Assembly (NCBI GenBank): GCA_024516035.1
Contig: CM044964.1
Location: 24,373,333-24,437,332 of the forward strand
Length of the DNA: 64,000 nt
Source of the DNA: Bactericera cockerelli
Taxonomy: Eukaryota; Arthropoda; Insecta; Hemiptera; Triozidae
Direction of reading: 5' to 3'
The translations under genes and the position numbers were made by a program. Shown here in pieces: positions 1 to 9,950 of the stretch. Below the pieces are notes generated by a model. That model was not told where the DNA came from, did no database searches, and saw only the letters and a program-made list of their open reading frames with translations. The stretch's first letter is position 1. Each line of letters opens with the position of its first letter.

Positions 1-75
1 ATAAAGTTGGCTGGAGACCATCACTCACCCCTCCAGCTGTAGCCAAGCTGGCTACAACAATAACAACAACTTTCA
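1..75 (-). repeat. Interspersed repeat fragment, truncated by window edge
   Basis: The reverse complement of this stretch matches 47115-47178 on the plus strand. Both carry the sequence tggctggagaccatc or its complement, next to a gtagccagcttggct core. It is a family end of unknown class with no coding content. Confidence 0.6.
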
Positions 76-338
76 CATTGATCAAACTGCTGAGCTCGGT
101 AAATTGTGATGATTTGAGATTCGAAAACATGAGTCCACATTATTTTTTGCTGATCATATTTCCTGTTTTCGTGGCTTACGTGCTGAAAATCTATTGTGCA
201 GCTGCTCTGAAGGATGTGATTCACATCCTGAACTGCCATCAGCAGATTTTGAGCCCAGAAATATGGCGTCAGTTGATGTGTGTGGAATTTGCTGACAAAA
301 AGGAGACAGCACGAAAAATATGACAATCAATAGAATCG

Positions 339-550
339 TGCACTGGTCAAGTCAAGTGGTTAACGCTAGGTAGCGTATTAGGGATCCGTGGGTTCGAATC
401 CCATGCAGCTCATGAATTTTTCTTCATTAATTTTAATTTTTGACAACATAATAATAAGACTCTGAGGGTTAGGTGGTAGAAAATGTTTTTAGCATTAACC
501 TCGCCTGGTGGTTACCTTCCACTAAAGAGTATTAATATTATTATTTATAG
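339..550 (+). mobile_element. tRNA-derived SINE, family A (degraded head)
   Basis: The copy starts with a tRNA-like head (gtgcactgg, aagtggttaacgc, then a B-box-like gggttcgaatcccat). The family body follows: ttcattaatttt, aagactctgagggttaggtgg, cattaacctcgcctggtgg, ccttccactaaagagt, and a short ATT-repeat tail. The anticodon arm is partly deleted compared with the better copy at 38170-38412. Other copies are at 3713, 5146, 12521 and 13839. Confidence 0.85.
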
Positions 551-711
551 AATTTACGGATATCGCATCCATTTAAACAAGTTCGCGGGTGTAATATAAA
601 TAAAAAAATCCCTAACTAGATTTAAATATAAATAAATAAAATTATTTATTTATATTATAGAATATTATGAGGTCGGTGTAGGAGGAAAGTTTATAATAAT
701 AGTCTTTAGTG

Positions 712-990
712 AAAGGTAACCACCAGTCGACACCATGCGAAAGGTCCCGGGTCCAAATGCCAGAGCAGACCAAAAAAATTGTATGAAAAATTTGGTTACA
801 GTTCCTTGTAAGGGATACCATCCGGTGCGCCTGTGTTGACACAGCACTATATGGGAAGTATTGTGTCACTTCTCGCCCATCAGAGTGGAGGCATACTACG
901 GGATGGGTAGGCTACAACACAGACCACAAGCGTCTACAGTAGCTCATATTTCATTGCGACGAAATAAAAACGGCTGTGAAACATTCATCT
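712..990 (+). repeat. Interspersed repeat, family B
   Basis: The segment from about 800 to 985 matches 37350-37556 closely. Shared blocks include gtaagggataccatccg, ggaagtattgtgtcac, gaggcatactacgggatgg and caagcgtctacagtagctc. It ends near aaggctgtgaa plus an A-run, like a retroposed element. It has no recognisable protein. The class is unknown, possibly a SINE or the 3' end of a LINE. Confidence 0.75.
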
Positions 991-1216
991 TAAAAAAAAA
1001 AACAGACCTTCGAACCTGACAATACATTGTACGAGTTCCTTTCATTCCATCTGATAATTGACAAACATTTATGCGTTGAATGACACAGGTAAAACTATAA
1101 GCAGATAACATAATTGAACTGATTATGAATGAACAACTGTCTATTACAGTATAGTAACTTGTGTTATCAACAGGACTTGTAATTTGATTAGGGAAGTCTT
1201 TATTTTTTTAGGGATG

Positions 1217-1800
1217 ACCGACCTCAGTAGCTTGATCGATAAGGCGGCGGACTTGTAACCTGGAGGTTGCAGTCACTGGTTCAAGTCCCGGTTTCAGCGT
1301 AGATTTAGAATACATTATTTTGTAAATAAATTTTAGAATACATTCGCTCTTTCATAAAAATACCGACCTCAGTAGCTTGATCGATAAGGCGATGGACTTG
1401 TAACCTAGAGGTCGGTGGTTCAAGTCCCGAGTTCAGCGTAGATTTAGAATACATTATTTTGTGAATACATTTTAGAATACATTAGCTCTTTCATAAAAAT
1501 ACCGACCTCAGTAGTGGATCGATAAGTTGGCGGACTTGTAACCTGGAGGTTGCAGTCACTGGTTCAAGTTCCGGTTTCAGCGTAGATTTAAAATACATTA
1601 TTTTGTGAATACATTTTAGAATACATTCGCTCTTTCATAAAATTACCGACCTCAGTAGCTTGATCGATAAAGCGATAGACTTGAACCTGGAGGTCGGTGG
1701 TTCAAGTCCCGGTTTCAGCGTGGATTTAGTAAAGCGAGTTTGAAGAGTAGTGATATCACGAAAGTGATTAAGACAAAATTGATATTTTTTTAATTAAAAT
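1217..1800 (+). mobile_element. SINE family C: four head-to-tail units
   Basis: A tRNA-like unit starts at 1217, 1362, 1501 and 1645, so the period is about 139-145 bp. Each unit has an A-box-like cagtagcttgatcgataagg, a cttgtaacctggaggt anticodon-arm region and a B-box-like ggttcaagtcccggt. A ~60 bp spacer (tagaatacattattttg, cattcgctctttcataaa) follows. Only the last unit runs into the usual family tail (gcgagtttgaagagtagtgatatcac). The units differ by scattered substitutions and small indels, so this is an older tandem expansion. Confidence 0.85.
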
Positions 1801-1817
1801 TTTACATTATTTTGTGA

Positions 1818-2112
1818 GCCCTGTTAGGATTCGAACCAGGGTCATTCCGCATGACAAGCAAGTACCTTACCACAGCTCAAGTCGCAGACCTAGGGTTCGA
1901 AGTCCACACCTACTAATTAATCAGCTACCTTTTTTTAAAGTTAATTGTGTGCCCCGGAACCGCTTTCGCATTACTTCAAGGGACTTTATCTTTACATCCA
2001 TGCCATTCCGGAAACGAAAAATTTCGGTCAGAAATTTCCGCTCCGGCCGGGATTCGAACCCGCAACCTCCGGGTCAGTAACCAATGCTCTTAACCACTGA
2101 ACCACGGAGGTC
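1818..2112 (-). mobile_element. tRNA-like SINE heads (two), minus strand
   Basis: Two tRNA-like segments lie on the minus strand. One covers about 1818-1900 (B-box complement ggattcgaaccagggtc). The other, at 2044-2112, folds as a near-complete cloverleaf with a gccgacctccg head and a gggttcgaatcccggcc T-arm. The second runs into gaccgaaatttttcg and body sequence without an obvious terminator. I read both as SINE heads, not working tRNA genes. Confidence 0.6.
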
Positions 2113-2539
2113 GGCTAATCAGCTACCTGGACACTGACCGGTGCACGTGAACATAACATGACAAAAATTAAATAAAATTATCAACTTTATAAATATCGTA
2201 ATTTTCTTGGAACAAGTTATCATGCTAGTGTATTTTTATTTGACATACATTGCATTGTAATTGACATACACCTGTTTTGTATTGCACTTAAAAAATATTT
2301 TTTTTTTTTTTACGAAAACGAACACAATACTTCCGATTTTTAATATTAGAAATTTCACGGAAGTATTAAATAAAAAAAAATTAAAATTAAATATTAAAAA
2401 TATAAATCACAAGAATAACGCCTCAATTGCTCAAGCCCACCCTACTAAATTTCGCCACAGTTCAAACTCGAACGACCAACCTTCAGATTAGGAGTCCGCT
2501 GACGGTCTATGGAGCTCGGGTTTACACAGATTTTTTGAG
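2113..2539. other. AT-rich sequence, nothing recognised
   Basis: AT-rich, with T- and A-runs near 2290 and 2370. A piece near 2315-2350 (acgaaaacgaacacaatacttccg) also occurs at 10622-10650, so part of it is an old dispersed repeat. I see no gene. Confidence 0.5.
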
Positions 2540-2907
2540 ATCTACCTCCAAATAGATGTGGGGTCTACTATTATAATAATATCGTCTTATTTTATGCTGC
2601 CCAATTAGGACTAGTGCGGAATTAATAGACAACATCAATAACTTAAGTCGTTGGTAAGCGTCGGATTTCCCTATCTTACACAGTACGCAATCCGTGACTT
2701 AGCGCCACAGAGGTATTACAAAAACGTCTATTAATTCCGCCCTGAAAGCTGAAAGTCCCATTATTCCAGCAGTAAGCCCAAGACATTATTCTGTGGTAAA
2801 AATTCCAAAGGGGAGAATAATTTGTCATGTTCCGGCTGGGTTTGGAACCCACAATCTCTGGATTCACAGAGTACCGCCTTTACCACTGCTCTACCGGGAC
2901 AGACAAT
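2540..2907 (-). mobile_element. SINE family D, minus strand, split by a MITE
   Basis: Read on the minus strand, this is the family with head gtcccggtagctcagtgg (a tRNA-like stem ending in ccgggac) and body ttgtgatttttaccaca, cttgggcttactgctgg, aatgggactt, ending in a gatattattat tail. The tail part (2540-2612) is separated from the head and body (2750-2907) by the inverted-repeat element at 2614-2742. Confidence 0.8.
2614..2742. mobile_element. MITE with GGGCGGAATTAA-type inverted ends
   Basis: The ends are gtgcggaattaatagac on the left and gtctattaattccgccc on the right, inverted over about 15 bases. The interior (ccctatcttacacagtacgc, cgtgacttagcgccacagag) is shared with 19432-19540. It sits inside a SINE D copy, so it inserted later. 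It is too short to encode a transposase. Confidence 0.8.
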
Positions 2908-2950
2908 TAGTGGTAATCAAATTCGTGATATCGCAGATACTCAAACTCCA

Positions 2951-3230
2951 TACCGATCTCAGTAGCTTGATCGATGAGGCGGCGGACTAGTAACCTGGAG
3001 GTCGGTGGTTCTCGAGTCTAAAGTTAAGTAAATATATAGTAAAGCTAGTTTGAGTTTATTTTTTTTATGAAAAAAAAGTAGTTTAAAGTTATCATATTTG
3101 TGTTAATCACTTTTGTGATATCACAACTACTCAAACTCGCCTTACAAAATATACACTGAATCCGGGACTTGAACCACCGACCTCCAGGTTACAAGTCCTC
3201 CGCCTTATCGATCAAGCTACCTGAGTTATC
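2951..3230. mobile_element. Two SINE family C copies, tail to tail
   Basis: One copy runs on the plus strand from 2951 (ctcagtagcttgatcgatga). The other runs on the minus strand and ends at about 3230. Their tails (gatatcacaactactcaaac and its complement) meet near 3050-3120. The arrangement makes a long imperfect inverted repeat. Confidence 0.75.
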
Positions 3231-3239
3231 TTTCTCAAC

Positions 3240-3335
3240 AACAAAGATAAGCCAGACTGTCCCTCAAGTAAGACTATAGTGAGCTGTGATTGGTCGAAAC
3301 TGCAACATGAGGGATGGTCCGACTTATCTGTGTCC
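3240..3335 (-). repeat. Fragment of the MITE family seen at 36.3-36.6 kb
   Basis: The sequence agctgtgattggtcgaaact between ctatagtgagctgtg and gtccgacttatc is the complement of the core at 36540-36590 (caaccaatcacagctcac). The ends are truncated. Confidence 0.55.
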
Positions 3336-3421
3336 CACTTACAGTACAGTAACTATATTATACTCAAATAAATAAAGAGGTGCTTTGAGAAACTGTTGGC
3401 ATAATGGGACAACCTGTCTTG

Positions 3422-3655
3422 CGCTGACAGTCTAAATAAAGCACTCAGTGGTAAAGACGGCACTCTGCGAATCTAGAGATTCCAGAGGTCGCGGGTTTGA
3501 AACCCAGCCGGGACATGACAAGCTACCATGACAAGCTACCTCTCATATGGGATTTTTACCACATAATAATACGTCTTGGGCTTACTGCTGGAATAATGAG
3601 ACTTAATAGTCCTAATCAGCTAGTATAAAATAAGGCGATATTATTATTATATTTA
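3422..3655 (+). mobile_element. SINE family D copy
   Basis: The tRNA-like head is degraded at its first bases. The ggtaaagacggcactctg arm, the cgggtttgaaacccagccgg T-arm and the body (gatttttaccacataataa, cttgggcttactgctgg) are clear. A 15-bp duplication (catgacaagctac) is present near 3515-3541. The copy ends in an ATT-rich tail. Confidence 0.85.
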
Positions 3656-3712
3656 TTATAATTATTCATATTTTTGTTAAATCCTATTTTACTGGCCCTA
3701 AGAATAACCCTG

Positions 3713-4050
3713 ATGACTGGTAGTCAAATGGTTAACGCTCTAGTCTGGTAATCCAGGTAGCGTAGGGATCCGTTGGTTCGAATCCCACCCAGTGCATGAA
3801 TCTTTCCTCATTAATTTGAGTTTGTGGCTACATAATAATAAGACTCTGAGGGTTAGGTGTTAGAAAATGCCTCAAGCATTAACCTCGGTTGGTGGTTACC
3901 TTCCACTTAATGAATAAATAAACCTTTATTTGGAATAAATTAGGTACAAAATTACAATTAAAAAAAATAAATTAACAATAATTAATAGTATTCCAGCTCA
4001 TCGTGTTGCTGAAATAGTTTTTACTAAAGAGTATCATTATTATAAATTGA
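3713..4050 (+). mobile_element. SINE family A copy with a ~110 bp insertion near its 3' end
   Basis: The head (actggtagtcaaatggttaa), the B-box-like ggttcgaatcccaccca and the body are intact up to ccttccact at about 3906. About 110 bp of AT-rich sequence (tttatttggaataaattagg, ttccagctcatcgtgttgc) follows. The family 3' end tactaaagagtatcattatt then resumes at about 4021. Confidence 0.8.
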
Positions 4051-4100
4051 CCTTGAAGACCAGTGAACAATTGCATCGATCCTGATTTACTTGATGATTT

Positions 4101-4308
4101 TAGCTGATACCATGTCTAGTTTTGCTGATACCATGTCTAGTTTTGCTGATACCATGTCTGGTTTTGCTGATACCATGTCTAGTTTTGCTTATACCATGTC
4201 TAGTTTTGCTGATACCATGTCTAGTTTTTCTGATACCATGTCTAGTTTTGCTTATACCATGTCTAGTTTTGCTGATACCATGTCTAGTTTTGCTGATACC
4301 CAGTCTAG
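4101..4308 (+). repeat. 21 bp minisatellite, about 10 copies
   Basis: The unit is gctgataccatgtctagttt plus one base, nearly perfect, with a few cttatacc and ctgatacc variants. A unit length divisible by three keeps all frames open, which explains the repetitive frames on both strands. They are not genes. Confidence 0.95.
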
Positions 4309-4820
4309 GTATTGTTTGTTTGTGTTGGAAATTTTTGCATTCCAAGTGTTTGAGCTTTGTATGCAGGAGTCACCATCGGTCTGACCTTTCAACCTTGAGG
4401 ACTTGCAATTATTTTTATTCGCCCTATGATGAGCTGATTTGTTTTAGACTCGGACCATTGTAAAAATAAATCCCGCCGTTCGACTATAGGGTGGAAAAAA
4501 AGTACGAATACTTCCGTTTATTATTACTTTTTTATTCGTTGGAGAACGTTAAACAAGGATGGTACTAGCCATTTCAAGTTAAAAAAAATGTTCGACAGTA
4601 ATTGCTTCGGTAGCTCGCTCGAGGTTGATGGTTCGAGACTCGGGTATGGCGAATGTTTCGTAAGGCACTTTTCAGTACTTCATGTGATATAAATAAATTT
4701 TCAAATATGTATGTATGTCCAAGCTAACGAATACTCGGATGTTCATTACTTATGGGATACCCTGTGCTCAGTGCTCACTTTATCTGTATGCAAGGCATAC
4801 TTTGTTCAGGTGACATCTTC
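4309..4820. other. Unique-looking sequence with one tRNA-like fragment
   Basis: No gene is seen. A short tRNA-like piece lies near 4598-4650 (ggtagctcgctcgagg, ggttcgagactcggg), followed by SINE-like sequence up to about 4715. Confidence 0.4.
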
Positions 4821-4840
4821 TCTCCTTCTCTTCTCTCTCG

Positions 4841-4873
<33 letters not shown>

Positions 4874-4961
4874 CCTCCCTCTCTCTTACTCTCTCTCTCT
4901 CTCTCTCTTTACTCTCTCCTCTCTCTCACACATATACACACACAAACACACACACACACGA
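4821..4961. repeat. (TC)n then (CA)n microsatellite
   Basis: About 100 bp of TC/CT repeats with CCCT and TTAC interruptions, then cacacaaacacacacacac to about 4961. Confidence 0.95.
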
Positions 4962-5145
4962 AGACATAGTATAAAGAATCTTCATTGCCCTATTTGGCTG
5001 AATCAATGACAACAAACTATTATCCGACTGGCAACTGACCCAGCCAATAATCCACTAATAGAATCAACACTCAAGTATAACACATAGACTAGACAAATAA
5101 CTTGCCAATAGAAGGATAAAACAAATATCTATCTATCTATATTAT

Positions 5146-5355
5146 GCACTGGTAGTCAAATCGTTAAGGCGCTAGTCTCGTAATCCAGGTAGCGTAGGAC
5201 TCTATTGGTTGGAATATCATCCAGTGCATGAATTTTTTCTTCATTAATTTGAGTATAATATGACCACATAATAAGAGTCTGAGGGTTAGGCGATAGAAAA
5301 TGCTTTAAGCATTAATCTCCCCTGGTGGTTACCTTCCACTCAATAGTAATTTTTT
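5146..5355 (+). mobile_element. SINE family A copy
   Basis: The head tgcactggtagtcaaatcg, the gcgtagg region, the body gagtctgagggttaggcg and the end ggtggttaccttccact are present. The B-box region is mutated (ggttggaatatcatc), so this copy is unlikely to be transcribed. Confidence 0.8.
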
Positions 5356-5576
5356 TATTTTTAGTTACGATGCTACATTGTGCACAGTAAAATCACTGTG
5401 CACAACAATACAAGCATCAAATAATTATTTAATTTCATAAGATTATAGTGGATCATGTCCACTAGTCTAGTCAGTCAATTCGTCACACACACCACAGTTA
5501 AACAAATACAATTAGTCAATAGAGTGGTCCCTAAATGTTTCGGAAGCCAAGGTGCTTCAGTTAGCTCGACCTGGAG

Positions 5577-5996
5577 GTCGGTGGTTCGAGACCTAAGAGA
5601 GAGAGAGAGAGAAATTTTATGTTTTGTTGGTGTATGTGGTGTGTGGTGTGGTGTGTTTGTGTGTGTGTAGCTGTGTAGTGGTGTGTGTGTGTGTGGTGTG
5701 TGTGGTGTGTAAGGTGTGTGTGGTGTTGTGTGTGTGTCTGTGGGGTGTAAGGTGTGTGTGGTGTGTGTGTGTGTGTGGTGTGTAAGGTGTGTGTGGTGTT
5801 GTGTGTGTGTGTGTGTGTGTGTGTGGTGTGTAAGGTGTGTGTGGTGTTGTGTGTGTGTGTGTCTGTGGGGTGTAAGGTGTGTGTGGTGTTGTGTGTGTGT
5901 GTGTCTGTGGGGTGTAAGGTGTGTGTGGTGACGTGGTGTGGTGTGTGTGTGTCTGTGGGGTGTAAGGTGTGTGTGGTGTGGTGTGTGTATGTATGT
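5577..5996 (+). repeat. SINE C head fragment followed by a GT-rich higher-order array
   Basis: A short tRNA-like piece (acctggaggtcggtggttcg) and a GA run are followed by about 360 bp of GT sequence. The block ggtgtaaggtgtgtgtggtg recurs six or seven times with variable (GT)n between copies, so this is a higher-order repeat. The long open frames on both strands here are repeat artefacts. Confidence 0.9.
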
Positions 5997-6120
5997 GTGC
6001 GTGCGCACGTGCCTCTGTACTTGTTCTGTTGTACTGAACTCTTGATAGCTCTAATGTTTGCACGTGCAACTGTAATTTTATCTCATGTTTTTATCAATAT
6101 GTTCATGTCATATTTCTAGG

Positions 6121-6426
6121 TCTCGTAGATGTGAGGTTTAATCACACATTCTATATGGACCATACGCATTACATAATAATAATTTTGCGTAACTTACTTT
6201 TCTGAATAAATCTCCTTTAAAACATTGTAATCCTTCCATGTTTGCTATGTCCTAGCCCTTCGATGATTATTGTTTCCAGGCGTGGGAAAATGTTTTGGTT
6301 GTGCCTGCCACATAAACCGGACTAAAATGGGATTTATAGAGTCGCTCTTACAGTATGTAAAGAGTTTAAGTTTGTTTACCAGGCCGAGCATAATTATTAT
6401 CCATTATCTATTCTAGAAGTGTGTGA
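6121..6426 (+). repeat. Segmental repeat, first copy
   Basis: It begins ggtctcgtagatgtgagg and contains cttacttttctgaataaatc and ccatgtttgctatgtcctag. From 6278 it has the transposon-like end caggcgtgggaaaatg, with ataaaccggactaaaat following. The same modules recur in a different order at 6639-7405. The caggcg module is also the left end of the element at 19308-20114. Confidence 0.7.
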
Positions 6427-6638
6427 TGTCTGTCCCGGTAGCTCAGTGGTAAAGGCGACACTCTGTGAATCCAAATTTTCGAGAGGTCGTGGGTTCGAAA
6501 CCCAACAGGGACATGACAAGTTATCCTCCCATTTGGGATTTTTACCACATAATAATATGTCTTGGGCTTACTGCTGGAATAATGGGACTTTAGTAGTCTT
6601 AATCGGGCAGTATATATAAGGTGATATTATTATTACCA
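6427..6638 (+). mobile_element. SINE family D copy
   Basis: The head tgtcccggtagctcagtgg is well preserved, as are the T-arm gtgggttcgaaacccaacag and the body to a gatattattattac tail. It is inserted between the two copies of the segmental repeat. Confidence 0.9.
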
Positions 6639-7405
6639 TGCGTGGGAAAATGTTTTGGTTGTGCCTGCCACATGAACCGGACTAAAAGAGGATTTATAGA
6701 GTTGCTCTTACAGTATCTAAAGAGTTTAAGTTTGTTGACCGTGCCAATCATAATTATTATCCATTATTATCCATTCTAGAAGTGTGTGATGATTGTCATA
6801 TTGTACGTACGGGCTAGAACTTTAGAAAATCCTGTCGTTTTCTTTTTCGGCTGGGGGTGCTGCATTTCCGCAGCTCCTTGGGATAATATGAGAAGGTTTT
6901 TTTTTGTACGTTTCTTATTACTAGGTCTCGTAGATGTGAGGTTTAATCACACGTTCAAATTTGGACTAGCCAGCCTCCGTGGCGTAATGGCCGTAGTCCA
7001 GAGATCCCGAGTTCGACTCCCGGTTGGAGCAGACTTTTCGAAGAAAATTCTGTTCCCTCCAAACACGTGAGGCCAGCATTTCCAGCCGTAACCAGGCTGG
7101 GTGAGGTTAATGTGCGTAGCTGGTACGATTCACAGCGAATGGAAGGTAAAACCCCCGTTCTGACTATCTATTTCAATCAGGACGTTAAAACCAAATAGAA
7201 TCAACTGGTCACAATAGATCTATCTAATTAGGTCGCAGTGTTAATTGTTAGGGTTTCACTGAAAATCCTGCAATCAATAATAAGGACTATACGCATTATA
7301 CAATAATAATTTCGTAACTTACTTTTCTGAATAAATCTCCTTTAAAACAAAGTAATCCTTCCATGTTTGCTATGTCCTAGCTCTTAGATGATAATTGTTA
7401 CCAGG
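6639..7405 (+). repeat. Segmental repeat, second copy, carrying a SINE E
   Basis: Restarts with gcgtgggaaaatgttttgg and runs through gaagtgtgtgatgattgtca and gctgggggtgctgcatttcc. It then repeats the ggtctcgtagatgtgagg module (about 6923), which is split by the SINE E at 6969-7280 and resumes at about 7287 (atacgcattatacaataat). The match to 6121-6426 points to an old duplication of a non-autonomous DNA element. Confidence 0.65.
6969..7280 (+). mobile_element. SINE family E copy
   Basis: The tRNA-like head is gcctccgtggcgtaatgg with T-arm gagttcgactcccggttgg. The body is cagacttttcgaagaaaatt, aggctgggtgaggttaatg and aaggtaaaacccccgttctg, with 3' module cacaatagatctatctaatt, ggtcgcagtgttaattg. 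The reverse-oriented relative is at 7655-7893. The 3' module also occurs alone at 14218-14290 and 47741-48062. Confidence 0.85.
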
Positions 7406-7654
7406 TAGTATGATACTATGATAAATAAACTGATGTGAACATCGCACGACTTTCTATTACAAAAAAATTCAACAGTAAAAAAAATTAACCCGTGATTTCA
7501 GGGGATTTTTTTAATTAAATTTTTCGGAAATCTATATTCAAAGTATTAAAATAATGTGCAATTTCACCATATGAACCAATTGTATTCTGGTAAAATTTTC
7601 GATTTATCTTATACCTTACGAGATATTTGCATATAATTCAAAATTGTACGTAAT

Positions 7655-7893
7655 TTAACACATAGTCAAATGGGAAAAATGGGTCACATCACAACGGGCG
7701 TGTTACTTTCTATTCGCAGGAAACTCTCAAACCTACTACCCACATTAACCTTACCCAGCCTGGGTTGCCAGCCACACATGTTCGGAGGGAACAGAATTAT
7801 CTGTACGAAAAAGTCTGCTCGAACCGGGAATCGAACTCAGGATCTCTGGACTACGGGCAGTAGTCACATCCGTTACGCCACAGAGGCTGGCAG
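7655..7893 (-). mobile_element. SINE family E copy, minus strand
   Basis: On the minus strand the head ctgccagcctctgtggcg and the T-arm gagttcgattcccggttcg are followed by the same body as 6969-7280. The element lacks the 3' module. Confidence 0.85.
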
Positions 7894-8092
7894 TTAAATA
7901 AATGTACTTAACAAGAAAGAACGACATGACGACATTCCTTTTATTTGAATCCTTGATAAGGGACGCTATCTTCTATGTATTTAACGTCCCCTCCCAGTTT
8001 TGAATCCTTGATAAGATCCTTGCACAATGAAATTATTATCAATCCCGCCAACAAAAGACTATTTCTATTGAATAACATGTAGACGCCCATCA

Positions 8093-8093
8093 A

Positions 8094-8162
<69 letters not shown>

Positions 8163-8860
8163 AGTAAGTGAGTGAGTGAGTGAGTGAGTGAGTGAGTCAG
8201 AGAGAGAGAGAGACAGGGAGAAAAAAATAATGAAAAAGGGTGATAAAAGTAAGAATTTAATTGAATTGAATATGATAACTTTATTGAACAATAAATATTT
8301 ACAATGTATAATATCTCCTAAGATAAGTCTACCATTAGACAGAAAGACATGAAAGAAAAAGAGGTAGAAGATAGATGAATAACTATTAAAGGAAGAGAAG
8401 GAGAAGATGAAAAAGAGAGTGATAAACGGAAGAGGAGGAAGAAAAAAAGAGAGAGAAAGAGAAGGAGAAGAAAGAGGAAGAGGAAGAAAAGAGATGTGGA
8501 TAGTTATGAAAGTAAGAAAGAGGAAGAGAAGGAGAAGAAAGAAGAAGAAGAGTGATAAAAAAAAGAGAGAGGAAGAGAAGAAGAAAGAAGAAGAATAGAG
8601 AAAAATAGTGATAAAGGAAAGAGAGAGAAAGAGAAGGAAAAGAAAGAGGAAGAGAAGAGATGGATAGTTATTAAAGTTAGAGAGAGGAAGAGAAGGAAGT
8701 AGAAGAAGATAGATAAAGAGTGATAAAGGAGAGGGAAAGAAGAAGAATAGAGAAAAAGAGTGATAAAAGAAAGAGAGAGGAAAGATAAGGAAGAAGAAAA
8801 AGAGTGATCAAAGAAAGAGAGAGGAAGAAGATGAATGAGAGAAAAATAGCTTCAGTGAGC
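8093..8860. repeat. Purine-rich tract: (GA)n, (GAGT)n and AAGAG-type repeats
   Basis: (GA)n runs to about 8160, then nine or so GAGT units to 8196. After a ~140 bp gap, about 500 bp of almost purely A/G sequence on the plus strand (gaagagaaggagaagaaag-type units broken by gtgataaa) extends to 8850. The predicted Lys/Glu/Arg-rich and Ser/Leu-rich frames are artefacts of composition. Confidence 0.9.
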
Positions 8861-8960
8861 ATAGACGGGGATAGGGGTGTTAAGTTTCAATTGCGTTCTT
8901 TGTTCCCGTGAGTGGTTCTGCGGACGCCATTCTTTCATTTATGTTATCATCTCAATATTT

Positions 8961-9212
8961 TCTCTATATATAAAACAGAAAAAAGGACTACCTACCTACC
9001 TACCTACCTACCTATGTTTGTTTGTCCGGAGTTGTTTAGCCAAAACGGTAAGAGATAGCGAAAAATGTCTCAGGATTGACCCCCCCAAAACCATTATTGC
9101 TTTGTCCAGAAAAATTATAAAAAGTTCAAAAAGGCATTGCTGTCCAGCAGTACGGCCATGCCTTAGTAAATTTGAAATTTAGTCCCGTTGCAAAGCACGG
9201 GCAAACGGCTAG
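8961..9212 (+). mobile_element. Short non-autonomous Helitron
   Basis: The start tctctatatataaaaca and the interior tgtttgtttgtccgg, agccaaaacggtaagagat fit the common insect mini-Helitron pattern. The 3' end has a small hairpin (cccgt, loop, acggg) closely followed by CTAG and then T, as expected for a Helitron terminus. A CCTA microsatellite lies inside. No Rep/helicase is present. Confidence 0.7.
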
Positions 9213-9329
9213 TTAATGTATAAAATCCATTTACATGAATTCATTCATAATCAACAAAACTCGAAACGGCTAGACCCAATGACTCCTTATTTGACACTGA
9301 GTAGGCTCTCTTTTGGTATTTAGATGCGT

Positions 9330-9545
9330 CTGTCCTGGTAGCTCAGTGGTAAAGGCGGCACTCTGTGAATCCAGAGATACCAGAGGTCGTGGGTTCGAAA
9401 TCCATCCGGGACATGACAAGTTATCCTCCCATTTGTGATTTTTACCACACAATAGTATGTCTTGGGCTTACTGCTGGAAAAATGGGACTTTGATAGTCTT
9501 AATCGGGCAGTATAAATAAGGCGATATTATTATTATTACTAAGAA
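9330..9545 (+). mobile_element. SINE family D copy
   Basis: The head tgtcctggtagctcagtgg, T-arm gtgggttcgaaatccatccg and body to the ATT tail are nearly complete. Confidence 0.9.
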
Positions 9546-9950
9546 AGTATTTTTAAATGATCCAATTAGAACGCCAGCCAGGGGCCAAAACCTCCGCGGT
9601 GACAAAGTGCCGGGTTACAGCTAGTTTCCTCATAATTATTACTGAGGTTATGTTCTACAAGTAATTACTCCTTTTTGTACAAAATTAACATTTTAATATT
9701 TTTTGAATCGTGTTTTAATGTATAATGGGCTCTGCTCGTAAATAAATGAATCGGTACACCCGATAATTACTATTACTATTACTAATTACATAGTACAGAG
9801 TAGGAGATTTAGTACCCTGTTGGTCAAGCAAGTTGGTCAAGATGTGAGGGTGAAATGTCACGCTCTGTCGAGCTTCGAACCCGCGCCATCTGGTCTCTAC
9901 TTCTCCTACTACTTCTGATTCTACCTCACCATTTCTAATTAATTAATGAC
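9546..9950. other. Non-coding; Helitron-like end and tRNA-like fragment
   Basis: Near 9565-9633 the text cctccgcggtgacaaag, ccgggttacagctagt resembles another Helitron 3' end. A B-box-like complement (cttcgaacccgcgccatc) lies near 9872-9892. No gene is seen. Confidence 0.45.

Noticed and set aside
2044..2112. Functional tRNA gene (minus strand)
   Set aside because: The cloverleaf is good, but the sequence continues into a SINE-like body and no T-run terminator follows.
4091..4463. Long open frames over the 21 bp repeat
   Set aside because: The unit length is a multiple of three, so frames stay open on both strands without coding.
5475..6119. Frames of 120-177 codons with Cys/Val or His/Thr repeats
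   Set aside because: They are translations of the GT array and have no unique protein part.
6427..6510. Functional tRNA gene from the gtcccgg head
   Set aside because: It is the head of a multi-copy SINE with the same body at five sites.
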